From: Terriglobales bacterium
GTDB lineage: Bacteria; Acidobacteriota; Terriglobia; Terriglobales; Acidobacteriaceae
Assembly (NCBI GenBank): GCA_035567895.1
Contig: DATMPC010000083.1
Span: 44,738-108,737, forward strand
Direction: 5' to 3'
DNA: 64,000 bases
Shown: positions 37,763-45,892 of the stretch, piece after piece
Position numbering within the stretch: position 1 is the first letter of the stretch
Layout: each line of letters begins with the position of its first letter
Position numbers and translations under genes: made by a program
Notes under the pieces: generated by a model
What the model was told of the DNA's origin: nothing
What the model saw: only the letters and a program-made list of their open reading frames with translations
The model's database searches: none

Positions 37763-40000
37763 TCACGTCCTAACAGGAATGCGTACGCGGGGACGCAAAG
37801 GCACCAACACATTCGCATAGGCTCTAACGACCCGGTTGTATAGATCTTGAACGCGCGGTGCCCTTATGCTCACAAGGAAGGCATACGGAATTGGCTGCGG
37901 CAATGTTGCTTTACTACCAGACTGCCGGTGATGGTAATAGATGTCAAAACAAGGCTCGTGAAGCGTCGCCGCTCTAAACTGCTGCGAGCTCCGGAGACAG
38001 GGTTCCCACTTATATGCTTCATCGCTCAACAGGGTCTCGGTGCCATCGCAAAGTTTTCCGGCTGAAAAAAATGATCGCGTCTTAGGATGACTAGAACGCT
38101 TTCCCTCATGTTCGGAATAGCGTTTGGAGTTTGGTCGAAATGCAACTTCGAGTCCGCCGCGCGTGTATGCGCCTGGATGTTCAGGATCGACTTCCGGCGC
38201 AATAACCAGTGTCGCTGTGAGATGCACCATTCCACGCAAACCGTTCGATGGTAGTGGGATTCCCGCTCGTAAATGTTCACCTACCGGTAAGCTGCCTTGA
38301 TACACCACTACAGCTTCATCGTCATCACAAGTGATCAAGCGTTCAGGATTTGATTCAAATCGGCCCCAGCCGACTTCATTACGGCTATTCATGCCGGGGT
38401 CCGCTCGATGGATGAGCAGGGCACGAATGGCGAGGGGTGACAATGTCGCTCCCAATTGTGCACGAACAGACACAGCCGAGCGCAGAGCGTAAGGCGATGC
38501 AAGACTCGTCCCCTGGGTCTCAATGAGAACTAAACCTCCGTCCATTGCGAGCGCAGCGAACGGCTCATTGTCAGATCCGCCAAAGGCCACACCATCCGGT
38601 TTTACATAGCCGGGACTGCGGCCAGGGCCTATGCAGCTATAAGGTGCGCGGATCCAAGGCGTATCCAATGCATCGGCAGCCCCCACCGCTAGTGCATTCA
38701 CCGCATCGGCGGGTGGTTGCAGACGATTCAGTCCAGCCGACGCATCTCTTTCTCCCTCATTGCCGACTGCAAAAGTTGCGACCGCTCGACCGCTCGCGAG
38801 CCGATCATCGAGGGAAGCAGTCCATGCTGTGACCTCATCGTCGCTCAACGACGTGTTTGGCCCGAGACTCAGGTTTATAAATTGGTAGTCGGGGTGAGCA
38901 TCGAGGTGTGCGAGGATGCGGTCAAGAACATCAACGTATTCTAGATCTGGTCCTGGTGTGGTCTGGGAGTCGATCACACGAACGTGATCCACCGCGCAAG
39001 GTGGCACCGGCAACTCTCCCGACGGCACGGGACCGAACAGGAAAGCCGCAGTGACTGCTAGTCCATGGTCTTGCATGCTGGGCACAGCGGTTCCAATACC
39101 GCTTGGTTCGACGTAATTGACCCATGGACTCAGAGCACCGACTGCGCTGTCCGGCAGACCGCCGTCAAACACAACCGCCCGAAACGATGGATCAATCGGA
39201 GCCGGAGCCGGTAACTTCACGGAACCGGCAGCAACAGTTCGAGTCAGCGCGGGTCGCAGGCGCAGCGAGGGCAAGGGTCTAGCAATGCGAACGAAGGAAA
39301 ACTGGGCCAATTCTTCGGCTCTTTCAAAATCAGCTTCGACCGGAATGAAAGTTAGGCCCTTCACGTCTCGTCTGCGATCCGTAATGGGACGCGCATTGTG
39401 GCGACGAGCATACTCTACGAACGAGTCAACAATTTCTCGTTCACCGGCGTTATGGAGCACGATTTCGAGAATTCCGTGACTCCCGTGCTCGGAAGGGATG
39501 CTGCGCAATTTGTCCTTTGGTCCGAATGCAGCTACGTTCTCGAATTGCGAGATTTGCTGTGCACCTCGTGAAGCTGAAGTCCAGCGCTGAACCTCACCCG
39601 CCCATTTCCTAAAAGTGCTCCTCTTTCCGGCAACAAAGAGTTGTTCTGTAATGGCCGTCTTCGGATGCTTCTTAATACCCCACGATTCTGGAGTAATAGT
39701 TTGCGCTCGGCTGCCGATTGGCCGCAGCCCCACTGCGGATAGCAGCTCTTGGGGAAAGTCGCTCTTTGAGATGTAGCGAGGATGCATCGTTACGACGGCG
39801 ACGACTTCATCTTTTGGCGCAGCATCGTCGGGAATTGCGTCCAAAGCTATGACCGTTTCGCGAAGCTTGCTCGATAGCCGCCGTTGGGCACGTTCGAACG
39901 TGTAGGGAGGGTTTTTTTCCCCTCCTCCGGTCGCCACGCGGACCTTTGCGGTTAGGCGCTCTCCGTTTCCGAGGAGAAAGTTATTAGCGCGCGGCACCAT
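37763..40000 (-). CDS. Subtilisin-like (S8) serine protease paired with AAA+ ATPase
   Basis: 745 residues, without a signal peptide, so probably cytoplasmic. The N-terminal 260 residues are unassigned. The S8 triad is visible: Asp near 275 (AVVFDGG), His near 315 (DHGLAVTA), Ser near 502 (GTSLASP), with the oxyanion Asn in FAVGNEG. The C-terminal 200 residues look beta-rich. It overlaps the upstream AAA+ gene by 17 bases, so the two are translated together. AAA+/subtilisin pairs occur as putative conflict systems in which the ATPase controls the protease (family knowledge). Confidence 0.87.
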   Translation of the reverse strand: MVPRANNFLLGNGERLTAKVRVATGGGEKNPPYTFERAQRRLSSKLRETVIALDAIPDDAAPKDEVVAVVTMHPRYISKSDFPQELLSAVGLRPIGSRAQTITPESWGIKKHPKTAITEQLFVAGKRSTFRKWAGEVQRWTSASRGAQQISQFENVAAFGPKDKLRSIPSEHGSHGILEIVLHNAGEREIVDSFVEYARRHNARPITDRRRDVKGLTFIPVEADFERAEELAQFSFVRIARPLPSLRLRPALTRTVAAGSVKLPAPAPIDPSFRAVVFDGGLPDSAVGALSPWVNYVEPSGIGTAVPSMQDHGLAVTAAFLFGPVPSGELPVPPCAVDHVRVIDSQTTPGPDLEYVDVLDRILAHLDAHPDYQFINLSLGPNTSLSDDEVTAWTASLDDRLASGRAVATFAVGNEGERDASAGLNRLQPPADAVNALAVGAADALDTPWIRAPYSCIGPGRSPGYVKPDGVAFGGSDNEPFAALAMDGGLVLIETQGTSLASPYALRSAVSVRAQLGATLSPLAIRALLIHRADPGMNSRNEVGWGRFESNPERLITCDDDEAVVVYQGSLPVGEHLRAGIPLPSNGLRGMVHLTATLVIAPEVDPEHPGAYTRGGLEVAFRPNSKRYSEHEGKRSSHPKTRSFFSAGKLCDGTETLLSDEAYKWEPCLRSSQQFRAATLHEPCFDIYYHHRQSGSKATLPQPIPYAFLVSIRAPRVQDLYNRVVRAYANVLVPLRPRVRIPVRT

Positions 40001-41108
40001 CCCTCCGTTTCCGCTGCGACCGGTCCGTTAGGTGTTTTCGAATCGTATCGCGCGATAATCCTGTGACTTCGGCTATACCACGCTGCGAGCAACCGCTTGT
40101 TTGTAGCTCCCGCGCAATCGCCAGGCGCATATTTAATGGGGCAGATTTCGCAGACTCCGTCACCAAACCGAGCAGCGCTTCCTCGACAGGTAATCCCCTC
40201 AGGACTGCGGCGCGACGCATCCGAAGTAATTCCCTCGTTATCTCTGCGAATGATCGACCCTGCAGCATGGTCGGCAGCAACTGCAGCAAGGAGTTGCGGC
40301 TACCGTTATGCAGTTCCCCCAACGCTCGGAAAACCGTTCGACCAATCTCTTCGGCGTTAGGCAAAGGAAACTGCACAATCCGATCAAATCGTCGCCAGAC
40401 TGCCGGATCGAGAAGCTCAGGATGATTCGTCGCGCCGATTAGAAGACCCTCAGCAGGCCAGTCATCCACAGCTTGCATCAAGACAGTCACGAGGCGTTTG
40501 AGCTCACCGATCTCTGCCGCATCATCACGTCGTTTGGCAATTGCGTCGAATTCATCGAGGAGAAGGACCGATGGAGTTTTCTGTGCATAATCCAGCACGA
40601 CACGAATATTGTTTCCCGTTTTTCCAAGAAAACTGCTCATCACTGCCGAAAGGTCAAGGGTGATCAGCGGCCTTCTCATCTGCTTCGCTAGCCATCGTGC
40701 AGCCAGCGTTTTGCCTACTCCCGGCGGACCGACAAAGAGAAGCGACTTTGACGGCGTCAGACCTGCATGAATTAGTTGTTTTTCGTTGGCCCGTTCTCCG
40801 AGAACGGCTTCAAGATGTGCAAAAACGCTCTCGGGCCAAATCGGGTCGATCGGGATTTCAGGATCCTCTTCCCGTCTCAGAAGTTCCAGCCGACTATCAG
40901 CGTCAACGGGGATCGCCGTGGCGATTCCAAATGAGCGCAGCGGAGTACTGCCAGCGACTGTCATCAGCTTCCTTGCTTCGCCGGCTAAATCCGGTCGTCT
41001 CTCGCTTATATCGCGCAGCGAGCGCCTGATTACGGCAGCGACATCCTCGGCTTTCCCCTCAAGTGCCAAACGGGCCAGGTGGACGAATTCTTTGTCTATG
41101 TCTTTCAT
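39984..41108 (-). CDS. AAA+ ATPase (FtsH/SpoVK-like) with C-terminal helix-turn-helix
   Basis: 374 residues. Walker A (GPPGVGKT, about 125-132), Walker B (LLLDEFDAIA, about 185), sensor-1-type GATNH, and Arg-finger-type RRFDR are present. A short C-terminal region (TSGCSQRGIAEVTGLSRDTIRKHL) looks like a DNA-binding helix-turn-helix. It starts 118 bases from the 22-bp palindrome at 41227-41248 and is divergent from the sigma/XRE genes. It probably recognises a trigger and activates the subtilisin encoded downstream (inference). Confidence 0.86.
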   Translation of the reverse strand: MKDIDKEFVHLARLALEGKAEDVAAVIRRSLRDISERRPDLAGEARKLMTVAGSTPLRSFGIATAIPVDADSRLELLRREEDPEIPIDPIWPESVFAHLEAVLGERANEKQLIHAGLTPSKSLLFVGPPGVGKTLAARWLAKQMRRPLITLDLSAVMSSFLGKTGNNIRVVLDYAQKTPSVLLLDEFDAIAKRRDDAAEIGELKRLVTVLMQAVDDWPAEGLLIGATNHPELLDPAVWRRFDRIVQFPLPNAEEIGRTVFRALGELHNGSRNSLLQLLPTMLQGRSFAEITRELLRMRRAAVLRGLPVEEALLGLVTESAKSAPLNMRLAIARELQTSGCSQRGIAEVTGLSRDTIRKHLTDRSQRKRRDGAAR

Positions 41109-41226
41109 TTAGGCCAGGCAGATTATCACTAGAGCTGGACAATTAAGTCATGAGCGGACTAGCATTGTCAACGGTTCAAGTAGGTAGTCCATCCCCTAAG
41201 AAGAACGCCACTTGAGATCGTCATAC

Positions 41227-41248
41227 ATGTAACGGAAATCCGTTACAT
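41227..41248. promoter_or_regulatory. 22-bp perfect palindrome, likely operator between divergent genes
   Basis: Ten-base arms (atgtaacgga and tccgttacat) with a 2-base spacer. It lies between the AAA+/subtilisin operon and the sigma/XRE operon, about 16-36 bases before the possible start region of the sigma gene. Dyad length and spacing suit a dimeric HTH repressor. The nearby XRE protein (41844-42500) or the HTH of the AAA+ protein are the obvious candidates to bind it. Confidence 0.6.
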
Positions 41249-41323
41249 CAAAATAGGGAGAGAATTACGGCATTTGAGGAGCTCAATTCCGAAGAATTTG
41301 TTTCGGCCCTGCGCCAAGGATCC

Positions 41324-41851
41324 ATGTCTGCGTTTGAACGTCTGGTCGATCAGCTGCTGCCACATTTGATCAAGTTTCTAGCGTTTGGAAAAACGATTCC
41401 GGAGGCAGACGCCGAAGAACTGGCAAGTGATGTGCTAATGACCATCCATACCAAAATCGGAACCTTTCGGCATGGTGGACCAGCGAAATTAACGACGTGG
41501 ATATTCGAGATCGCAAAAAACAAAGCCATAGATTACCATCGTGCGTCTTCTCCGCAGGAAGTTGAACTGCTTCCTGATACGCTCCAAGTTCGTACTACGA
41601 GCGACGGACGTTACGCGGGGCGAAACCGAGAGCTTCTCCAATGGTTGTCGGAGCACATCCACAAATTGTCGCAACAAGATCAGTGGCTCTTAGGCTGGCG
41701 AGCACAAGGCATTCCGTATTCGCAGATTGCAGAATGGCTCGGCATCACCGAAGGAACGGCTCGCGTTCGGCACAAACGTGCCACTGAAAAGCTGTTAGCT
41801 GTCGCGCCGCCGAGCTGGCTAGCCGCAAAGGAGCAGCCCTACCATGAATGA
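41324..41851 (+). CDS. Sigma-70 family (ECF-like) sigma factor in defence cluster
   Basis: 175 residues from the ATG at 41324. Region 2 (ADAEELASDVLMTIHTKIGTFR with WIFEIAKNKAIDYHR) and region 4 (LSQQDQWLLGWRAQGIPYSQIAEWLGITEGTARVRHKRATEKL) are clear. Family-like sequence continues upstream in frame for 20 codons to an ATT at 41264, with no ATG, GTG or TTG; the missing N-terminus or a rare start codon is unresolved. It overlaps the XRE-like gene by 8 bases. It may activate either of the divergent operons. Confidence 0.82.
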   Translation: MSAFERLVDQLLPHLIKFLAFGKTIPEADAEELASDVLMTIHTKIGTFRHGGPAKLTTWIFEIAKNKAIDYHRASSPQEVELLPDTLQVRTTSDGRYAGRNRELLQWLSEHIHKLSQQDQWLLGWRAQGIPYSQIAEWLGITEGTARVRHKRATEKLLAVAPPSWLAAKEQPYHE

Positions 41852-42500
41852 AAAATTATTGAATGATCTGCTTGCATCCGCCGTTCGAAGTGGTCACGTT
41901 TCCTTGGAACTCAATGATGAAATCGTTGATCGTATTCTCGAACAGCCTGGCTCTAAGGTCTCTAATGCATCCACGGAACGCGTAAAGTCGAAGCTGAAAA
42001 TGCGGATGCAGGATGCGGCCATTACAGCTGCTAGAGCTACCATTCACCCGCAGGTTTCAGTGCAATTTGGCCGCTTCATTCAAACTGTGCGCGAAGGAGC
42101 AGGGCTTGACCGGTCAGCCATCGGAGAGAGACTGCATAAGACTGGCGATTTTGTGGAACGACTCGAACGCGGGCATATCAATCCTCTGCAACTCAAGACT
42201 AACGAATTTGCAGATGTCGTGGAGCTTTTTCATATCAAGTTCAGTGTGTTGCCGTCGATGGTTACGGCTAGCGCGAGCATTGCGGGAGCAAAACACGGCT
42301 ACACGGCAATCGCACGTTCCCATGGTGGTATGAGACACGACCAGCGTGGAGAAGACGTGGAACGTGCGTTGGAGGCATTTGCGCGGACCGTTCATCCAAG
42401 AGCAAAGGATGATCCCAATACTTCTCAAGAAATACGAACCTGCTTAGCGAAACTCGAAGCCGAGCTGAAAAAGCGTGGGCGACACGATTTGATTACTTGA
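41844..42500 (+). CDS. XRE-like helix-turn-helix regulator
   Basis: 218 residues. The central part (about 75-130: FGRFIQTVREGAGLDRSAIG and ERLHKTGDFVERLERG) resembles an XRE HTH with the usual helix spacing; flanks are helical and charged. It overlaps the sigma gene and is convergent with the ImmA/IrrE gene (stops overlap by 8 bases). XRE regulators adjacent to ImmA/IrrE proteases are usually the protease substrates; here the orientation is convergent, so this link is inference. Confidence 0.68.
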   Translation: MNEKLLNDLLASAVRSGHVSLELNDEIVDRILEQPGSKVSNASTERVKSKLKMRMQDAAITAARATIHPQVSVQFGRFIQTVREGAGLDRSAIGERLHKTGDFVERLERGHINPLQLKTNEFADVVELFHIKFSVLPSMVTASASIAGAKHGYTAIARSHGGMRHDQRGEDVERALEAFARTVHPRAKDDPNTSQEIRTCLAKLEAELKKRGRHDLIT

Positions 42501-42999
42501 AGAGCGCTTTCATGTGCCGGCTAATGGCTATTGCAATCACTTGTTCGCTAACAAAAAATATTTTGGCCAGTTCTGGAACGTTTTTCCCGGTGTGAAGCTT
42601 TAGAAATGCGAGCGGGACCAACAACTCTCCCGCAAATAAATCTGCCTCTGTTTCGGCCGGGTCCTTGGTCACAATCTCACCTTCTTCCGAGGGTGGATTG
42701 TCGATCGTGACACCTTCATAAATTCCGGCATCCCGATGCAGGAAATAATGTCCAAGTTCGTGCGCTAACGAAAACCGTTGGCGATGCGGATGTTGCCCCG
42801 CATTTACGGCTGCGTAAATCCGAGTTCCGTCATCGATGATTAATGCGTCGACTGAATCGGGAAAACCATCGACTTCTCTGTATTCAATTGCATGCGCCTG
42901 AAGAATCATCAGCAAATTTACAGGTGGTGCAGTTATTTTGCTTTCTTTCAGCAGCTTAGCAGCCATCTTGCTTATGAATTGTGATCTGACCTGTGACAC
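42493..42999 (-). CDS. ImmA/IrrE-family zinc metallopeptidase
   Basis: 168 residues from the GTG at 42999, which has GAGGG five bases upstream. The frame extends to 43239, but that would run through the promoter of the divergent Ub-like gene, and the sequence there looks unlike the family; an ATG at 42966 is another option. The zinc motif HELGH lies in RFSLAHELGHYFLH, with a downstream ETEADLFAGELL that supplies the third ligand region. ImmA/IrrE proteins cleave XRE repressors in response to damage or other signals (family knowledge). It is divergent from the ubiquitin-like operon. Confidence 0.85.
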   Translation of the reverse strand: MSQVRSQFISKMAAKLLKESKITAPPVNLLMILQAHAIEYREVDGFPDSVDALIIDDGTRIYAAVNAGQHPHRQRFSLAHELGHYFLHRDAGIYEGVTIDNPPSEEGEIVTKDPAETEADLFAGELLVPLAFLKLHTGKNVPELAKIFFVSEQVIAIAISRHMKALFK

Positions 43000-43143
43000 G
43001 TTTGCCCTCGCTGCAACTACCGCAAAACCCTGTAACGCAATCTCGTCTAAAAAGGCATCGAGACCAGCATAACTCTTCGTCGTTGGAGACTTGCCAAAAA
43101 CGGCGAGTGGTTGTAACGCGAAATCGTGAGATGTATTGAGATC

Positions 43144-43160
43144 ACAGCTCGGCGAGCTGT
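43144..43160. promoter_or_regulatory. 17-bp inverted repeat upstream of the ubiquitin-like operon
   Basis: Seven-base arms (acagctc and gagctgt) with a 3-base spacer, 35-51 bases upstream of the ATG at 43195, between the divergent ImmA/IrrE and Ub-like genes. Possible operator; no T-run follows. Confidence 0.35.
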
Positions 43161-43194
43161 TGTGAAATCCCGAGAGGTAAAGGAGAAACTTTTT

Positions 43195-43479
43195 ATGGCA
43201 GAAGTCACTGAACAATCGGTCCAGGATGCGCCTGGGCAACAGAAATCAGTAGAAATCTATTTGGATGGCCTCCTCGTCATGAGTCCCTCACGCCGACTTA
43301 CCGGCAGGCAAATTCGCGAACTCGGTGCCCAAGACCGTGTTGACGGATTTGAAACCCAGGAAGTAAACGCCCAGGGCAAGAAAATCCGTACTATCGGCGA
43401 CTCTGAGGAGACCGAGTTGCACAAGGATGAGCGTTTTCGCACTGTGCCCAACCACGGAGGTCCCGGTGCCGCCCTCTGA
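43195..43479 (+). CDS. Ubiquitin-like (multiubiquitin-family) protein with cleavable tail
   Basis: 94 residues from the ATG at 43195, with an AAAGGAG site. It has a beta-grasp pattern like the bacterial multiubiquitin domain: VEIYLDGLL, an RLTGRQIRELGA helix, and a closing FRTVP strand. After that come NH-Gly88-Gly89 and a tail Pro-Gly-Ala-Ala-Leu. A di-glycine followed by a short tail is the form that JAB peptidases mature before conjugation in eukaryotic and bacterial systems; the JAB domain is encoded two genes downstream. Only one domain is present. The stop overlaps the GTG start of the next gene by 14 bases. Confidence 0.8.
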   Translation: MAEVTEQSVQDAPGQQKSVEIYLDGLLVMSPSRRLTGRQIRELGAQDRVDGFETQEVNAQGKKIRTIGDSEETELHKDERFRTVPNHGGPGAAL

Positions 43480-43918
43480 ACTGCTCCTCCAAGCGGTCGC
43501 CGAGCTCTCGGCGAGATCGGGGCACGTCTTTCACATCTCGCCGGAGCCGGTACCGGGCACTAGCTTGTTTGTGGTGCATACCGAAAACCACGAGTATCGG
43601 CCGGAATACACAATTACCTCGGGTCCGCTTGGGTTTCGAGTACCCTTCAATCTTCCTACAGCGGCCCCCGAGGACAGCTTCTTCATTGCAGCGGTCGACG
43701 CAAAATTGCGAGTCCCGGATCCGGTTCGCAACAGCGCCGATCTTAACCGTGTCGGCCGTGCTGAAGGTCACGTCAGCGGTTCCAGACTGGGAAATGCATC
43801 TGTTTTGGTCTTCTCCTGGCACTTGTGGAACACCGTCCCCTGGGATCGGCGCAAGCACACCCTGTTCGACCATTACACCCATTCCATACGGCGATTTGAA
43901 AGGGCGGAACACGACTGA
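43466..43918 (+). CDS. E2-like (prokaryotic E2 family E-like) protein without cysteine
   Basis: 150 residues from GTG 43466, which has GGAGG five bases upstream; an ATG at 43427 would overlap more of the Ub-like gene. A UBC-like core is suggested by PLGFRVPFNLP, FFIAAVDAKLRVPD, and a C-terminal part with SWHLWNTVPWDRRKHTLFDH, which resembles the Trp/His motif of the Prok-E2_E family. With this start there is no cysteine in the whole protein, so a normal E2 thioester cannot form. It lies between the Ub-like and JAB-E1 genes; its stop overlaps the next start (TGATG). Confidence 0.66.
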   Translation: MPPSELLLQAVAELSARSGHVFHISPEPVPGTSLFVVHTENHEYRPEYTITSGPLGFRVPFNLPTAAPEDSFFIAAVDAKLRVPDPVRNSADLNRVGRAEGHVSGSRLGNASVLVFSWHLWNTVPWDRRKHTLFDHYTHSIRRFERAEHD

Positions 43919-45366
43919 TGCACAGCCAATCTGTGTCCTTAATCACATCGCGGCTTGGTGACGAAACGCACATTGCCGCGGACGCCGACACCTGGCGCGA
44001 GGTTTGCACTAAACTGACGGCGGCTGCCCCCGACGAGGCCTGCTGTTTTCTCTTAACTCGTCCGAGCCGAGGAATTACTCGCACGACAGTCATTCTTCGC
44101 GAGATCATTTGGCCAAAACCAGGAGACGTACAGGCAACACCAGGAAGTTTGGAACTCTCGGCTGACTACATCTCGAGAGCCATCGACGCGGCGATTGACG
44201 CAGGAGCGATGGTTGGTCTCTGTCTTGTTCATACCCATCCCAAGTCCGAGAAATTCGGCGAAGGCATCGCTCGTTTTAGCTCCCGAGATGATTGGTACGA
44301 GAATCGGCTATTTCCTACGATCACTCTCGACCGTCCAGGCGCCATCTCAGCCAGCGTCGTAATCGGCAGCGCAGGCGATGTCGATGCGCGTATCTGGTGG
44401 CGAGAGCGAGGCGAGTGCGTAACTCAGGACGTGCAGGCAATTCGCGCCGTAGGACCCGAACTCACGATTATTGAAACGCCATCCTCACCTTGGAAAGATC
44501 ATCCCGATCCAGCCGTCATGGATCGCTCAACACGCCTGTGGGGAGGGGAAGGACGCCGACGGCTGCAGAACCTTCGCATAGGTATTGCCGGTGCAGGCGG
44601 TACGGGCAGTCTCACAATTTTCGGGTTGGCCACGATGGGGGTTGGCAAACTCCTCGTGTGGGACAAGGACATCGCGAAGAAGCAGAATCGTCATCGCACC
44701 GCGGGCATAACTAGCGATCAAATTGGCAAGCCAAAGGTTACCGCGATGAAGGTCATGGCCGAATCGGTTGCTACGGCCGAGCCGTTCATTATTGAAGTTT
44801 ACGAAGACTGGGCCACAACCGCCGAGGCCCTCACAAGGCTAAAAGACTGTGATCTCATCTTCTGTTGCATTGACAACTTTGCCGCACGTGTTCCCCTCAA
44901 CGACTTGGCTTACGCTCATCTCATACCGACAATCGATATGGCATCGTGGGTACACGCCGATCGCAACCAGCAGATTGATGCCTTGATGACGCACGCCCAC
45001 GTTTGGTCTCCCGGTATCCCCTGTGCTTGGTGTCGCGAAACGATCAGCTCTCATATTCTCATGCGTGAAGCCCAGGGCACTCAGCGCGGGATCGAAGACC
45101 GGATCCCTTATGGTCTTCCGCTCGAAGAAACTGATGGAGTTGAACCAAGCGTGTTGCCGCTCAATATGCTGGGAGTAAGTTTGGCGCTAATCGAGTTCAT
45201 GCAGGTCGCATTGAAGATTACGACTCGCACACCCAATGATCTGAAATTTTTTCTGCCAGAGTGGGAACTTGACGAAAGTGACCGCCCCGCCCGGCAAGCA
45301 TGCGACTGCATTCTTAACGTCGCGATGGGAGATACACTCGTTATCAATCCCGTGATGATGGAATAA
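43918..45366 (+). CDS. JAB peptidase / ThiF-type E1 fusion of ubiquitin-like conjugation
   Basis: 482 residues. The N-terminal JAB (JAMM) domain has His105-Thr-His107-Pro and the Ser121-x2-Asp124 part of the metal site. The C-terminal E1/ThiF domain begins near 215 with GAGGTG (225-230), then VWDKD, the NRHR motif, IDNFAARVPLND and a zinc-type Cys pair (PCAWC). E1 activates the ubiquitin-like tail by adenylation, and JAB cuts after the Gly-Gly. Fusion of both puts maturation and activation in one polypeptide. It is operonic with the E2-like and Ub-like genes; bacterial homologues (Bil-type, CBASS Cap2/Cap3) act in anti-phage defence. Confidence 0.88.
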   Translation: MHSQSVSLITSRLGDETHIAADADTWREVCTKLTAAAPDEACCFLLTRPSRGITRTTVILREIIWPKPGDVQATPGSLELSADYISRAIDAAIDAGAMVGLCLVHTHPKSEKFGEGIARFSSRDDWYENRLFPTITLDRPGAISASVVIGSAGDVDARIWWRERGECVTQDVQAIRAVGPELTIIETPSSPWKDHPDPAVMDRSTRLWGGEGRRRLQNLRIGIAGAGGTGSLTIFGLATMGVGKLLVWDKDIAKKQNRHRTAGITSDQIGKPKVTAMKVMAESVATAEPFIIEVYEDWATTAEALTRLKDCDLIFCCIDNFAARVPLNDLAYAHLIPTIDMASWVHADRNQQIDALMTHAHVWSPGIPCAWCRETISSHILMREAQGTQRGIEDRIPYGLPLEETDGVEPSVLPLNMLGVSLALIEFMQVALKITTRTPNDLKFFLPEWELDESDRPARQACDCILNVAMGDTLVINPVMME

Positions 45367-45496
45367 AGGAAATTCGTCGCTGCCCGGCGTGTCATTCGAA
45401 AATACTCACTCGCAAATTTCAAAATGGGATTATTAGAACCAATGGGGACACAGTGGCGCGGAGTAAACTCGGACTCAGATGTGAATGGGAGACCAG

Positions 45497-45868
45497 ATGG
45501 CTGACAAGAAGGTTGTGTTTGTCGCATTCGCGATAGAAGACGAACGGCAGAGGGATTTTCTGAAAGGGCAAACGCTCAGCACGGCCTGCCCATTTGAATA
45601 TATCGATATGTCCGTTAAAGAAGCGTATGACAAGGAGTGGAAAGAACGGGTGCGTACCCGCATTCGCCGTTCAGACGGAGTCATCGCTCTGGTAAGTAAG
45701 AATTCCCTCACATCCAGCGGCCAAGCTTGGGAGCTCAGCTGCGCGAGGGAGGAAAGGAAGAGGGTGCTTGGGATATGGGCTTACAGTGACGATAGGACCA
45801 ATCTTCCGGGCACGAATACCGTCGTCTGGACGTGGGACGCGATTAAGAAGTTCATAGATAGCCTGTAG
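45497..45868 (+). CDS. TIR-like (MTH538/ThsB-type) domain protein 1
   Basis: 123 residues from the ATG at 45497 (GGGAGACC upstream). It matches the compact MTH538/DUF1863 TIR fold: VVFVAFAIEDERQRDFL, FEYIDMS, RRSDGVIALVS and the conserved AWELSC with the catalytic-type Glu. TIR proteins of this type (ThsB of Thoeris) make cyclic ADP-ribose signals from NAD+ when phage is sensed. It is followed 24 bases later by a caspase-like gene, the arrangement of a TIR-caspase (type IV Thoeris-like) system. About 130 bases separate it from the ubiquitin-like operon. Confidence 0.85.
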   Translation: MADKKVVFVAFAIEDERQRDFLKGQTLSTACPFEYIDMSVKEAYDKEWKERVRTRIRRSDGVIALVSKNSLTSSGQAWELSCAREERKRVLGIWAYSDDRTNLPGTNTVVWTWDAIKKFIDSL

Positions 45869-45892
45869 TACGCCTACAAAGGATTTCTGCTT

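Noticed and set aside
42493..43239. Longer ImmA/IrrE frame starting at 43239
   Set aside because: The extra N-terminus runs into the Ub-like gene's start region and does not look like the family. The GTG at 42999 with a ribosome-binding site is preferred.
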